Assembly (NCBI GenBank): GCA_934293835.1
Contig: CAKQZO010000044.1
Location: forward strand, 1-11,631
Length of the DNA stretch: 11,631 bases
Source of the DNA: an uncultured Lacticaseibacillus sp.
GTDB taxonomy: Bacteria > Bacillota > Bacilli > Lactobacillales > Lactobacillaceae
Direction: 5' to 3'
Shown here: positions 1-7,382 of the stretch, in pieces
Layout: each line of letters opens with the position of its first letter
Position numbering within the stretch: the first letter of the stretch is position 1
Notes under the pieces: generated by a model
What the model saw: the letters and a program-made list of their open reading frames with translations, nothing else
Database searches by the model: none
Told to the model about the DNA's origin: nothing
Made by a program: the position numbers and the translations under genes

Positions 1-23
1 TATTAGTGTCTTTCATGGTGCAA

Positions 24-54
24 ATTATAGCATATTTACGGATACTATGTGCAA
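24..54 (-). promoter_or_regulatory. Probable promoter with extended -10, reading off the left edge
   Basis: On the minus strand a perfect TATAAT (29 to 24) is preceded by TGC, giving an extended -10 (TGCTATAAT). The best -35 is TTGCAC at 54 to 49 with a long 19-nt spacer, which an extended -10 would tolerate. The predicted start of transcription is near 17. An ATG lies at 16-14 with no ribosome binding site before it, so the served gene more likely begins beyond the window. In many Bacillota rlmH follows htrA, so rlmH is a reasonable guess that cannot be tested here. The copies of TTTGCAC at 55-49 and 24-18 overlap the -35 and the region just after the -10. Confidence 0.5.
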
Positions 55-86
55 AGTGTCTACGGCACAAAACAAGGGCAATTCAT

Positions 87-106
87 CACGTCCTTAAAAG
101 AACGTG
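87..106. repeat. Imperfect 20-bp dyad, possible operator
   Basis: CACGT (87-91) and ACGTG (102-106) flank CTT-AA-AAG (93-100). Only the pair at 92 and 101 breaks the symmetry, so 18 of 20 positions are palindromic. No T-tract follows on either strand, so this is not an intrinsic terminator. It lies between the htrA terminator and the minus-strand promoter at 54-24, a suitable place for an upstream operator. The binding protein, if any, is unknown, and chance symmetry is possible. Confidence 0.3.
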
Positions 107-124
107 TTTCCTTGCCCCCAATTC

Positions 125-172
125 AAAAAAAATCTCCGCCTCCCGATTCAAATGCGAATCGGATGGCGGAGA
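125..172 (-). terminator. Rho-independent terminator of htrA
   Basis: Read on the minus strand, an 8-bp stem (172-165 with 140-133, TCTCCGCC/GGCGGAGA) and a 7-bp upper stem (162-156 with 149-143) are separated by a 2x2 mismatch and close on a 6-nt loop. A run of eight T (132 to 125) follows immediately. It starts 12 nt after the htrA stop codon. On the plus strand there is no T-run after the hairpin, so it acts only for htrA. Confidence 0.93.
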
Positions 173-183
173 CCCTTTGCGGG

Positions 184-1572
184 TTAGTTGCTGCTGTTGC
201 TATCGGTCGACGACGTGAGTGAATCGGTGGTTTCAGTCAGCTTCACGTTCACCGTCTTCTTAGTGCCTTCGTGATAGTACGTGACCTTAACGGTGTCATT
301 GACGGCGTGCTTGTATAGCGCCGTCCGCAGATCGGCCACCCCGGTGACCTTGTCACTACCGATGCCGACGATCACATCATATTGTGACAACCCCGCGGCT
401 TTCGCGACACTACCGCTGGTGAAGCCAGCGACCACGGCCCCGCCGGTGACGGACGTCGGTAGCTTCAAGACGGATTTCTGCTGGCTGGCAGTGACGCTAG
501 ACAGATCGCGAATCTCAACGCCGAGGGCCGGACGCACCACTTTGCCGTTCGTCACAAGCTGGTTGATGATCGAGACAACTTCGTCACTTGGAATCGCGAA
601 GCCCATCCCTTCGATCGTCGCCGAATCCGAGCTCGAGCTAGACGAGCCCGACAGCTTCATCGAGTTGATGCCGATCACCTGCCCTGACAGATTGATCAGC
701 GGGCCCCCGGAATTCCCGGAGTTGATTGCAGCATCAGTTTGGATGACCGTTTCTTGGCCGGTTGTCTGCCCGGTATCTTCATCGGTGACATCGACTGTCC
801 GCGACGTGGCACTGACGATCCCTTGGGTCACGGAGCTGGCATACTGCGACCCTAGCGGCGAGCCGATCGCCAGCACGGTTTGGCCGGCTTGCAGCTTGCT
901 CGAATCGCCGAAGGACGCGACGCTTATGACCTTATCCGCAGAGATAGACAAAACGGCCAGGTCGGTGGTTTCATCGGTACCGACCTTCTTGGCGGTCAGC
1001 TTCGTGCCGTCGCTGAGGATCACCTCCAGCGCGTCGGAGCCAGAAACCACGTGATTGTTGGTCACGATGTAGGCCTTGCCGTCTTTCTTCTGATAGATCA
1101 CGCCGGAGCCTTCACTGTATTCTTCCAGATCGGAGCTCGAAGAATTCGAGCTACTGCTGTTATTTCCTGACGAATCCGAGCGACCATACCCAGAGTCAGA
1201 ATCGGAGTCCGACGACCCGTTGCCAAAAATTTGGCTGAATTCGTCTAGGCCGCTCGACGTGCTTTTGGCCTTCTGCAGGTTGACGACGGAAACCACGGCG
1301 TTTTTGACCTTAGCCGCGGCCGTCGTGCTGGCACTCGTCTCCTTGACTGAGACGTTAGACACCTGCGTCGTGCCGGACTTTTGAGTGGTCGAAACCACGC
1401 CGAGGTCATTGCTTGAAGCCGACTTCAGGCCCCAATAGGCCGCCCCGCCGCCGACACCACCACCGATCACCGCCGCAACGACCGCGACGATCGCGGTTTG
1501 CTTCACACCGCCGTGCTTCTTCGGGGTCTTTTCAGGGCCCTGTTCCTGAAAGTTATGCGATTGATTATCCAT
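184..1572 (-). CDS. htrA: HtrA-type membrane-anchored serine protease (DegP/HtrA family)
   Basis: A 462-aa surface serine protease that degrades or refolds misfolded exported proteins. The start is ATG at 1572, with GAGGGAGGG at 1587-1579 six nt upstream. The frame stays open 42 codons further, but that stretch runs into the preceding terminator and is not coding. Seen: a short cytoplasmic N-terminus, one membrane segment at about residues 25-47, a trypsin-like domain with triad His174 (TNNHVV), Asp204 (TTDLAVL) and Ser288 (NSGNSGGP), and one PDZ domain at about 370-445. Length is close to Bacillus HtrA. Two Ser-rich low-complexity stretches stand out: a Ser/Asp/Gly linker at about 117-148 before the protease core, and a poly-Ser insert at 308-317 shortly after the catalytic serine. 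It follows walJ, as in many Bacillota, but behind a terminator, so it probably has its own promoter. I could not identify a convincing one between 1573 and 1681. Confidence 0.96.
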   Translation of the reverse strand: MDNQSHNFQEQGPEKTPKKHGGVKQTAIVAVVAAVIGGGVGGGAAYWGLKSASSNDLGVVSTTQKSGTTQVSNVSVKETSASTTAAAKVKNAVVSVVNLQKAKSTSSGLDEFSQIFGNGSSDSDSDSGYGRSDSSGNNSSSSNSSSSDLEEYSEGSGVIYQKKDGKAYIVTNNHVVSGSDALEVILSDGTKLTAKKVGTDETTDLAVLSISADKVISVASFGDSSKLQAGQTVLAIGSPLGSQYASSVTQGIVSATSRTVDVTDEDTGQTTGQETVIQTDAAINSGNSGGPLINLSGQVIGINSMKLSGSSSSSSDSATIEGMGFAIPSDEVVSIINQLVTNGKVVRPALGVEIRDLSSVTASQQKSVLKLPTSVTGGAVVAGFTSGSVAKAAGLSQYDVIVGIGSDKVTGVADLRTALYKHAVNDTVKVTYYHEGTKKTVNVKLTETTDSLTSSTDSNSSN

Positions 1573-1681
1573 GATATACCCTCCCTCAAGTACGTGTTTT
1601 GTTGATAGTTTAATCCTACCGAGTGGATTTGATGTTTTTATGAAGTTTGTGCGCTTAAGTCCCGAAACGTCGTCAGTATTC

Positions 1682-1715
1682 AAAAACGACGGCACCACGC
1701 ACAGGGACCGTCGTT
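1682..1715 (-). terminator. Rho-independent terminator of the walRK operon, after walJ
   Basis: On the minus strand AACGACGG (1715-1708) pairs with CCGTCGTT (1692-1685), with partial further pairing (two G-C pairs) inside a roughly 15-nt loop region. The stem runs directly into a five-T tract ending at 1682. It lies about 45 nt after the walJ stop codon and about 110 nt before the htrA start, separating the wal operon from htrA. With only five T, partial read-through into htrA is possible. Confidence 0.85.
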
Positions 1716-1759
1716 AATTCACATTATGAAAGTGCTTGCCACTCGCTGTCAAATATTCG

Positions 1760-2575
1760 TCACGCGCCAACGGTGAACAGCGGATCGGCGATGGCCGGAT
1801 CGGTGTCGTAAACATCGAAGTCGCGCCCGACTCCTAGGCCTTGTTCCTGTAACATATTGGCCACCGTGATGTGGGCGAGTTCCTTGACGTTGTTGTGTGG
1901 CGACAGATGGCCGAGGTACACGCGCTTGGTGCGCCGGCCGATCACATCCATGATCGCATTGGCACCGTCTTCGTTAGACAGATGGCCCGTATCGCTCAAG
2001 ATACGTTGCTTCAGCGGCCACGGGTAAGGCCCCATGCGCAACATCTCGATGTCGTGGTTACACTCCATCACATACGCATCGGCATCGCGAATCGTGCCTT
2101 CGACCGCATCCGAAACATACCCGGTGTCCGTCAAGATCGCAAACGCCTTGTCATCGTGATGCAGCTGGTAAAACTGGGCCTGCGCGGCATCGTGAGACAC
2201 CGCGAAGCTTTCGATATCCAGATCGCCGAGGCTCATCGTCGTTCCCGGCTCAAACAGGCGCACCTGATCTGCCGGCAGCTTGCCGATCGTCTGCGGCAAG
2301 GCCTCAAGCGTCAGCTGGTTGGCGTATAGCGTGATATTCGGATACCGCCGGGTCAACACGCCGACTCCTTTTGAGTGGTCCGTATGTTCATGGGTGAGAA
2401 ACAGGCTGTCCACATCGGCCAAATCGCGCCCGATGCTTTGCATCAAGGCCTGGAGCTTCTTACCGGAAAAGCCGGCATCGACCAGCACCTTGTGCTCTGG
2501 AGTCTCAATGTAAGTCGCGTTCCCCGAGCTGGAACTCGCTAACACGCTCACCCGCATTCCAAAATCTTCTGTCAA
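1760..2575 (-). CDS. walJ: WalJ (YycJ) metallo-beta-lactamase-fold protein
   Basis: A 271-aa metal-dependent hydrolase of the WalJ/YycJ family, which has reported 5'-3' exonuclease activity and a role linking wall and DNA metabolism. Seen: the SVLASSSSGN opening, the metal-binding motif THEHTDH (His62, His64, Asp66, His67), and further candidate ligands His128 (SHDA), Asp150 (LTDTG) and His223 (LGHLS). CNHD near 172-175 and DTGHLSNED near 195-203 match the family. The start is chosen as TTG at 2575: GGAAGGG at 2590-2584 sits 8 nt upstream, whereas ATG at 2557 (residue 7) has only weak AGAAGA before it. Both are compatible with homologues, which begin close to the SVLAS strand. It lies 24 nt after yycI and is the last gene before the operon terminator. 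Confidence 0.95.
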   Translation of the reverse strand: MTEDFGMRVSVLASSSSGNATYIETPEHKVLVDAGFSGKKLQALMQSIGRDLADVDSLFLTHEHTDHSKGVGVLTRRYPNITLYANQLTLEALPQTIGKLPADQVRLFEPGTTMSLGDLDIESFAVSHDAAQAQFYQLHHDDKAFAILTDTGYVSDAVEGTIRDADAYVMECNHDIEMLRMGPYPWPLKQRILSDTGHLSNEDGANAIMDVIGRRTKRVYLGHLSPHNNVKELAHITVANMLQEQGLGVGRDFDVYDTDPAIADPLFTVGA

Positions 2576-2599
2576 TGACTTATCCCTTCCTAGTGGCGC

Positions 2600-3394
2600 T
2601 TAGTCTTCATTGCTGCGATCCTTCACCGCTGTTTTGGTAATCGCATTCAAGCGCTTGATCGTCACACTCTTGCTGCCTTGATTCTGCACGCCGACAAACC
2701 AGGCCGGCACATACACCGTGCTGCCTTTGGTGTCCAAGAGGTAATTATACGCGAGTTCGACCCATTTGACCGTGGCCCCGTTGGTCAGCTCGTTATCCTT
2801 GTACAGCGCCACGACCGCGTCCCGCGCCGAGGTCAGCTTCACGTCACTCTTGAGCACAGCCATCTTGGCGATATAGGTCTGAGTGTAGCTCACCATCTTG
2901 CCCGCGTTAATCGTGAAGGTGATCTGCGCGCGCTTGTCGTAGATCTTGTGGCCTTGAATCTGCTGACAAAAGACGAGCTTGTTCGGCGTCGACAGGCTTT
3001 CACTATAGCGATACTGCGTCCCAAACAAGGCGTGCGTCGGGTCTTGGAGCCACTTGCGCAGCGTCACCTGCTTGGCCTTCTTGAGCGCCAGTGGGGTGTG
3101 CAACACCGCGGTCAGCCGGTTGCCGTTGAAGTTCAGCGTCTGGCCTTGCAGCCGGTTGCGATTCGCCAAGAGCGCCGTGTTGGCCTGAGAGGCGAGGTAG
3201 CCGCCGGTTGGGGTCTTCGTCGAGAGCTTCGGTAACTTGATCTGGTCTCGCTGAATGTCTTCGACGATCTCGCTGGTTGTCGACTCGCTGACGGCCTGAT
3301 CGACCTCTTGGCTTTGATAGAAGCTGATCCCTAAGAAAATGTTCACCGCGAAGAAGACGAGCAAGAAGATCCATTCGATTCGCTTAAAATCCAT
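2600..3394 (-). CDS. yycI: YycI (WalI), membrane-anchored regulator of WalK
   Basis: A 264-aa protein with one N-terminal membrane segment (about residues 8-26) after a short basic cytoplasmic tip, then an all-extracellular domain. YycI and YycH interact with WalK through their membrane helices and modulate its activity; the direction of the effect differs between Bacillus subtilis (inhibition) and Staphylococcus aureus (activation). The C-terminal half has the strand-rich YycH/YycI-type pattern, including VPAWFVGV at about 229-236. It is identified mainly by position, topology and this pattern, since the family is weakly conserved. The ATG at 3394 has AGGAGG at 3404-3399, which overlaps the stop codon of yycH (TAGGAGG), so the two genes are probably translationally coupled. 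The gap to yycH is 8 nt. Confidence 0.9.
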   Translation of the reverse strand: MDFKRIEWIFLLVFFAVNIFLGISFYQSQEVDQAVSESTTSEIVEDIQRDQIKLPKLSTKTPTGGYLASQANTALLANRNRLQGQTLNFNGNRLTAVLHTPLALKKAKQVTLRKWLQDPTHALFGTQYRYSESLSTPNKLVFCQQIQGHKIYDKRAQITFTINAGKMVSYTQTYIAKMAVLKSDVKLTSARDAVVALYKDNELTNGATVKWVELAYNYLLDTKGSTVYVPAWFVGVQNQGSKSVTIKRLNAITKTAVKDRSNED

Positions 3395-3402
3395 GTGTCC
3401 TC

Positions 3403-4740
3403 CTATCCCTGCGTCTGCTTATCTGCGTCTGGCCCCTGCCAGTTCGTGTAGCGCCGGTATTGGCCGCCGATTTCAACGAAATACGTTGGGGTCAGCTCGA
3501 CGACCTGCGAGTTTTCTTTCTGCGACTGCCAATAATAGCCCAGCACCACGTCTTCGATCGCATCGTCGTGGTAGCCGACTCCGTGCAGGTGTTGCCACAC
3601 CGCTTCGGAGCTTGGCAAGGTCACCTTGCCTTGGCTCGTCGGAATCGGCACCGTCAGATTGTTCATCGAGAAGAACATCTGCTGGCCACTGGTCGTCGTC
3701 GCCACGGTCACCCGCCCATAATAATGCGGGTTGAAGATCGGCAGGCCTTGCGCATACGAGCGGTAGGTCACCTTGCGGGTGGCCTTGTTGTAATGGTAAT
3801 AGCGCATCGCGTTAAGGCCCAACAGGTCCAGCTTACCCAGAGACGCGTACGACTTCGTCAAGTTGGTCGCCAGCCCTGTCGCCGATGAAATCGCCGTGGC
3901 GTTGTCGAACTGCAACACATCGGTATCCGTGTTCAGCGTCAGCCGGTAGTCGGTGCCGGCCGTGTACACCGTGTCGGCCCCGAGCTCGCGGGCATCGACC
4001 GCCGAAGCAGTCGTTGTCGGCATCAAAAGCGAGACGTAATGGTTAGCGCTTTGCTGGTCGAGCAGGTAGACATACGGCTGAACGCTGATCGCGTTCGTGA
4101 AGTCTGACACCTGCCGGCCGTTATGCAGCCGCTTCTCGGTCACGCCAAATCCGGTGGCACTCGCATCGGCCACCAAGGCGTTCAGCTTCGTCAGCGCGTG
4201 CGCCTGCAAGGTACCAGTGTGGATCGTCCGCGTCGCGTCGTTGACGAATGTCAGCGTGTTGCGGTGCTTGGCGAGGTTGACGATCAGGCGGTCAAAGGTG
4301 AAATTGGCGTTGGTCGCCGTGGCCTTTTTGGCGAAGAAAGACGTGTTGAACGTCTGATAGGCCATCTTATCCGGATAAACCAGCTGCAGGGTCTCATCGG
4401 TCGCCAACAGCGCGGCGTATTCGCTGCTTGTCAGCTTGCCGCCATCGGTCACGGTGCTCAGGCGCCAAGTCCGCATCCGGGCTCGGATGGTCGTCGTGAC
4501 GTTCTCATCTGGCGTAAACAACAGCTTCTTGGTGCCACCTTGTTGATAATAGGCGGTAGTCGGCGCCATCACAACGCCGGCACTTTTGGTCGTCTTGGCG
4601 CCTGAACGCCGCGTGACCGTCACTTGCGATTGCTCGTGTCCGAGACGCGACGGATTGCGCCAAATCAACCAGGTCAACACCACACTCAAGGCGATCATCA
4701 CAATCAAGCCAGTGCGTAACAGCCAACCACTAAGCTTCAT
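3403..4740 (-). CDS. yycH: YycH (WalH), membrane-anchored regulator of WalK
   Basis: A 445-aa protein with one membrane segment at about residues 8-27 (GLIVMIALSVVLTWLIW core) and a large extracellular domain. With YycI it forms the membrane complex that adjusts WalK signalling. The start is placed at ATG 4740: AAGGAG at 4755-4750 is 9 nt upstream of it, while the ATG at 4749 directly abuts the same site and could not be used efficiently. With this start the gene overlaps the end of walK by 11 nt and its ribosome binding site lies inside the last walK codons. The C-terminal segment around TPTYFVEIG (417-425) resembles YycI, in line with the shared fold of the two families. The assignment rests on position between walK and yycI plus topology; no catalytic motif is expected. 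Confidence 0.92.
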   Translation of the reverse strand: MKLSGWLLRTGLIVMIALSVVLTWLIWRNPSRLGHEQSQVTVTRRSGAKTTKSAGVVMAPTTAYYQQGGTKKLLFTPDENVTTTIRARMRTWRLSTVTDGGKLTSSEYAALLATDETLQLVYPDKMAYQTFNTSFFAKKATATNANFTFDRLIVNLAKHRNTLTFVNDATRTIHTGTLQAHALTKLNALVADASATGFGVTEKRLHNGRQVSDFTNAISVQPYVYLLDQQSANHYVSLLMPTTTASAVDARELGADTVYTAGTDYRLTLNTDTDVLQFDNATAISSATGLATNLTKSYASLGKLDLLGLNAMRYYHYNKATRKVTYRSYAQGLPIFNPHYYGRVTVATTTSGQQMFFSMNNLTVPIPTSQGKVTLPSSEAVWQHLHGVGYHDDAIEDVVLGYYWQSQKENSQVVELTPTYFVEIGGQYRRYTNWQGPDADKQTQG

Positions 4741-6634
4741 CCCAATCATCTCCTTCTTCTAAAGGTTCGTATGGCAAAGAGATGTAGAAGGTGCTGCCCT
4801 TGCCTTCTTGCGAATCGACCCAGATGCGGCCGCCGAGGGCTTCGACGACTTCCTTGGAAATCGCCAGGCCTAACCCGGTCCCCCCTTGTTGACGCGAACG
4901 CGCCTTGTCGACTCGATAGAAGCGGTCGAACACCTTATTGATGTCTTGGCGTGGAATCCCCAGTCCTTGGTCGCTGATCGATAAGATGACGTGGTTATGC
5001 GTCTCGACCAGACGCGCCGTGATCACGCCGCCTTCAGGAGAATATTTGATCGCGTTGTTCATGATGTTGTCGATCACCTGCATGAACTTGTCTTGATCGA
5101 CTTCCACCCATAGATCGCGCTTGGTGATCTCCCGCCGAATCGAATAGCGCTTCTTGCGGCTAGACGGCAACGGTTGGACTCGGTTGTTGTCGTCGCCGGC
5201 CGACTCGTTATCGGTCTTGAGCATCATGTCGAAGCGATCGAGGATGTAATTGAAGAACTCGTTGAGATTGATCGTCTCCAGTTCGATCTTGCTAGTCCCT
5301 GAATCCATCCGCGATAGACTCAACAGGTCGTTGATCATGCGGATCATCCGGTCGGTTTCTTCTTGCGTCACTTTCAAGAACTGCGGGGCGATCTCAGGGT
5401 CTTGCCAGGCGCCATCGGTCAAAGCCTCGATATACGAGCGCATCGACGTCAACGGTGTCCGCAACTCGTGTGAGACGTTGGAGACGAATTCGCGCCGCTC
5501 CCGCTCGTTTTTCTGCTGTTCGGTGACATCGTGCAAAACCGCCACCAGCCCGGAGATGAACCCGGTTTCGCGCTGAATCAAGGAGAAGTCCACCCGCAAG
5601 ATCAGATCGTGGTCGGTTTGTTCGGAGAAATCGAGCAACAGCTCTTCTTGGTTCTCCAACAAATCGCGCAACGTGTAGTCCTTGACGATGTTGAGCAGCT
5701 TCAAAATCGATAAGCCGATCACATCTTCGTTACGGGTGTTGAGCATCTCCAGCGCGGTTTCGTTGATGATGATGACGTTGCCGCGCCGGTCGGTGGCAAT
5801 CACCCCATCGGTCATGTGCGCCAGCACCGAATCCAGGCGCCGCCGCTCGGCTTCGCTGGCTTCTTGGGCCTCTTCCACGCGCACGCTGAGGTTGTTGACG
5901 GCGACCGCCAACTGCCCTAATTCGTCTTGCCCATAGATGCGGACCTGCCCGGAATAGTCGCCGCGCGCCATCCGAATCGCCTGTTTCTTCATCTCATCGA
6001 TCGGGCGGGTGATCGCCCGCGAGATCACGATCGCTAAGATGGTCCCTAACAACCCGGCAAACAACGACGCAATCAGGAAAATGCTGACGATCTTGTTGAT
6101 GTTGGTGTACACCGAATCCATCGATGCCGAGATCACGATCGCCCCGATCACCGCCGAACCATCCCCGGTGGCGTTCGGGTTCTTCAACGGAATGATCTTC
6201 GTGTACGTCGAACCTGTCGCGTCGCCGTACTGGAAGCCTTCAAAGATCTGGCCGTTATACAGCACAGACTTCACATTGCCTGAGGCGGATTTTTGCCCCA
6301 CATCGGACTGATCATTGATATCGGAGTTGGCCCGGATCGTTCCTTTCGCATCGACGACCTGCAACTCCGCGGAGTTGGCGATTTCCGCCTGGCTGATCGT
6401 CGTCTTGATGTCCGTGTTCGCCGCGTCGGTATCGGTGCGCATCAAGTCGGTACCGAGCTTACTTTGGATATAGGTGTCCACATTCAGACTCGTCTTGAAC
6501 GTCTCGACATTTTGTTGTTCCAACGACCGAACAAAATACGCGCCAATGAGCTCCACGGTTACCAACAGTAACAGGATAAACACCAGCGCGATCTTGAAGT
6601 GGATCGATTGGAAAAAATGAATCTTCTTGTTCAT
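4730..6634 (-). CDS. walK: WalK (YycG/VicK) sensor histidine kinase
   Basis: A 634-aa membrane kinase that autophosphorylates and passes phosphate to WalR to control wall-hydrolase genes. Domains seen in order: membrane segment about 14-36, extracellular sensing domain about 37-181, membrane segment about 182-206, HAMP about 207-258, PAS about 262-370, HisKA with phospho-acceptor His389 (SNVSHELRTPL), and an ATPase domain with N box NNAIKYS (526-532), G1 DQGLGIP (555-561), F box FDRFYR (569-574) and G2 GGTGLGLAIS (584-593). PAS residues His273, Asp276, His368 and Glu372 match, from memory, the zinc ligands of S. aureus WalK. A polar insert at about 473-499 separates HisKA from the ATPase domain. 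The acidic tail (EGDDWDEA) is family-typical. It starts 8 nt after walR with AAGGGG only 4 nt from the ATG. Confidence 0.98.
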   Translation of the reverse strand: MNKKIHFFQSIHFKIALVFILLLLVTVELIGAYFVRSLEQQNVETFKTSLNVDTYIQSKLGTDLMRTDTDAANTDIKTTISQAEIANSAELQVVDAKGTIRANSDINDQSDVGQKSASGNVKSVLYNGQIFEGFQYGDATGSTYTKIIPLKNPNATGDGSAVIGAIVISASMDSVYTNINKIVSIFLIASLFAGLLGTILAIVISRAITRPIDEMKKQAIRMARGDYSGQVRIYGQDELGQLAVAVNNLSVRVEEAQEASEAERRRLDSVLAHMTDGVIATDRRGNVIIINETALEMLNTRNEDVIGLSILKLLNIVKDYTLRDLLENQEELLLDFSEQTDHDLILRVDFSLIQRETGFISGLVAVLHDVTEQQKNERERREFVSNVSHELRTPLTSMRSYIEALTDGAWQDPEIAPQFLKVTQEETDRMIRMINDLLSLSRMDSGTSKIELETINLNEFFNYILDRFDMMLKTDNESAGDDNNRVQPLPSSRKKRYSIRREITKRDLWVEVDQDKFMQVIDNIMNNAIKYSPEGGVITARLVETHNHVILSISDQGLGIPRQDINKVFDRFYRVDKARSRQQGGTGLGLAISKEVVEALGGRIWVDSQEGKGSTFYISLPYEPLEEGDDWDEA

Positions 6635-6642
6635 TGAACCCC

Positions 6643-7353
6643 TTACTCCGCGTCAGGATTGCGCAAATAATAGCCGACCCCGCGACGGGTGACCAGCCAT
6701 TCGGGATGCGATGGCGCGTCTTCGATTTTTTCCCGCAACCGGCGCACGGTCACATCGACCGTCCGCACGTCGCCGAAATAATCGTAGCCCCAAACCGTCT
6801 GCAAGAGGTGCTCCCGCGTCATCACCTGGCCGAGGTGGCGCGCCAGGTAATGCAGTAGCTCGAACTCCCGGTTCGTCAGCTCGATCTTCTCACCACGCTT
6901 AGAAACCGTGTAGGCGTCTGGATGGATCGTGAGATCGCCAACGGTGAGGTCTTTGTTCTCATCATCGGGCTCTTGCGCCTGCTGGTTGGCCGACTGGCGT
7001 CGCAGGTTGGCCTTGACGCGCGCCACCAGCTCGCGGTTAGAGAAGGGCTTGGTGACATAGTCGTCGGCGCCGAGCTCGAGGCCCAGCACCTTATCGATTT
7101 CAGAATCCTTGGCCGTCAGCATGATGATCGGCGTGTCGCGGTCTTTGCGGACCTGGCGGGCGACTTCCAGCCCGTCGATCTTCGGCAGCATCAGATCCAA
7201 CAAGATCAGATCCGGATTTTCTTCTTCGACTTTGGCCAAGGCCTCTTCACCGTCGTAAGCGGTGACGACGTCGTAACCTTCTTTTGCTAAATTAAACTTC
7301 ACGATATCAGAGATGGGTTTTTCATCATCAACCACTAGGATCTTCTTTGCCAT
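6643..7353 (-). CDS. walR: WalR (YycF/VicR) response regulator
   Basis: A 236-aa OmpR/PhoB-family transcription factor, the partner of WalK, controlling peptidoglycan-hydrolase and wall-metabolism genes; it is essential in several Bacillota. Seen: a receiver domain (about 1-120) with acidic pocket Asp9/Asp10, phospho-acceptor Asp53 (LLDLMLP), Thr80 and Lys102, and a winged-helix DNA-binding domain (about 135-232) with recognition helix around [16 protein letters not shown]. Thr101, the residue reported to be phosphorylated by the PASTA kinase PrkC in Bacillus subtilis, is present (YVTKPF). The length equals the family norm. The ATG at 7353 has AAGGAGG at 7367-7361, 7 nt upstream. It is the first gene of the operon and sits behind the promoter at 7411-7383. 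I saw no WalR-type TGTWAH repeat in that promoter. Confidence 0.98.
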   Translation of the reverse strand: MAKKILVVDDEKPISDIVKFNLAKEGYDVVTAYDGEEALAKVEEENPDLILLDLMLPKIDGLEVARQVRKDRDTPIIMLTAKDSEIDKVLGLELGADDYVTKPFSNRELVARVKANLRRQSANQQAQEPDDENKDLTVGDLTIHPDAYTVSKRGEKIELTNREFELLHYLARHLGQVMTREHLLQTVWGYDYFGDVRTVDVTVRRLREKIEDAPSHPEWLVTRRGVGYYLRNPDAE

Positions 7354-7382
7354 GAATTGGCCTCCTTGGTCATATTGTCTCT

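Noticed and set aside
60..86. Minus-strand mini-ORF of 8 codons (MNCPCFVP) with AAGGA four nt upstream
   Set aside because: No promoter is visible between the htrA terminator and this ORF, and the only good promoter lies after it. An 8-codon frame with a short SD match is expected by chance.
1573..1681. Promoter for htrA, such as TAGGAT or TAAACT as -10
   Set aside because: No candidate -10 has an acceptable -35 at 16-18 nt, so none was annotated although a promoter is expected.
1573..1698. N-terminal extension of htrA by 42 codons
   Set aside because: It would run from within the walJ terminator, and the GAGGGAGGG site six nt before ATG 1572 fixes the start; the added residues do not resemble a signal sequence.
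2678..3235. Plus-strand open frame of 185 codons opposite yycI, and similar long frames opposite walJ, yycH, walK, argG and the transporter
   Set aside because: These are antisense shadows of GC-rich genes: no ribosome binding sites, arginine/valine/histidine-rich low-quality proteins and no recognisable domains.
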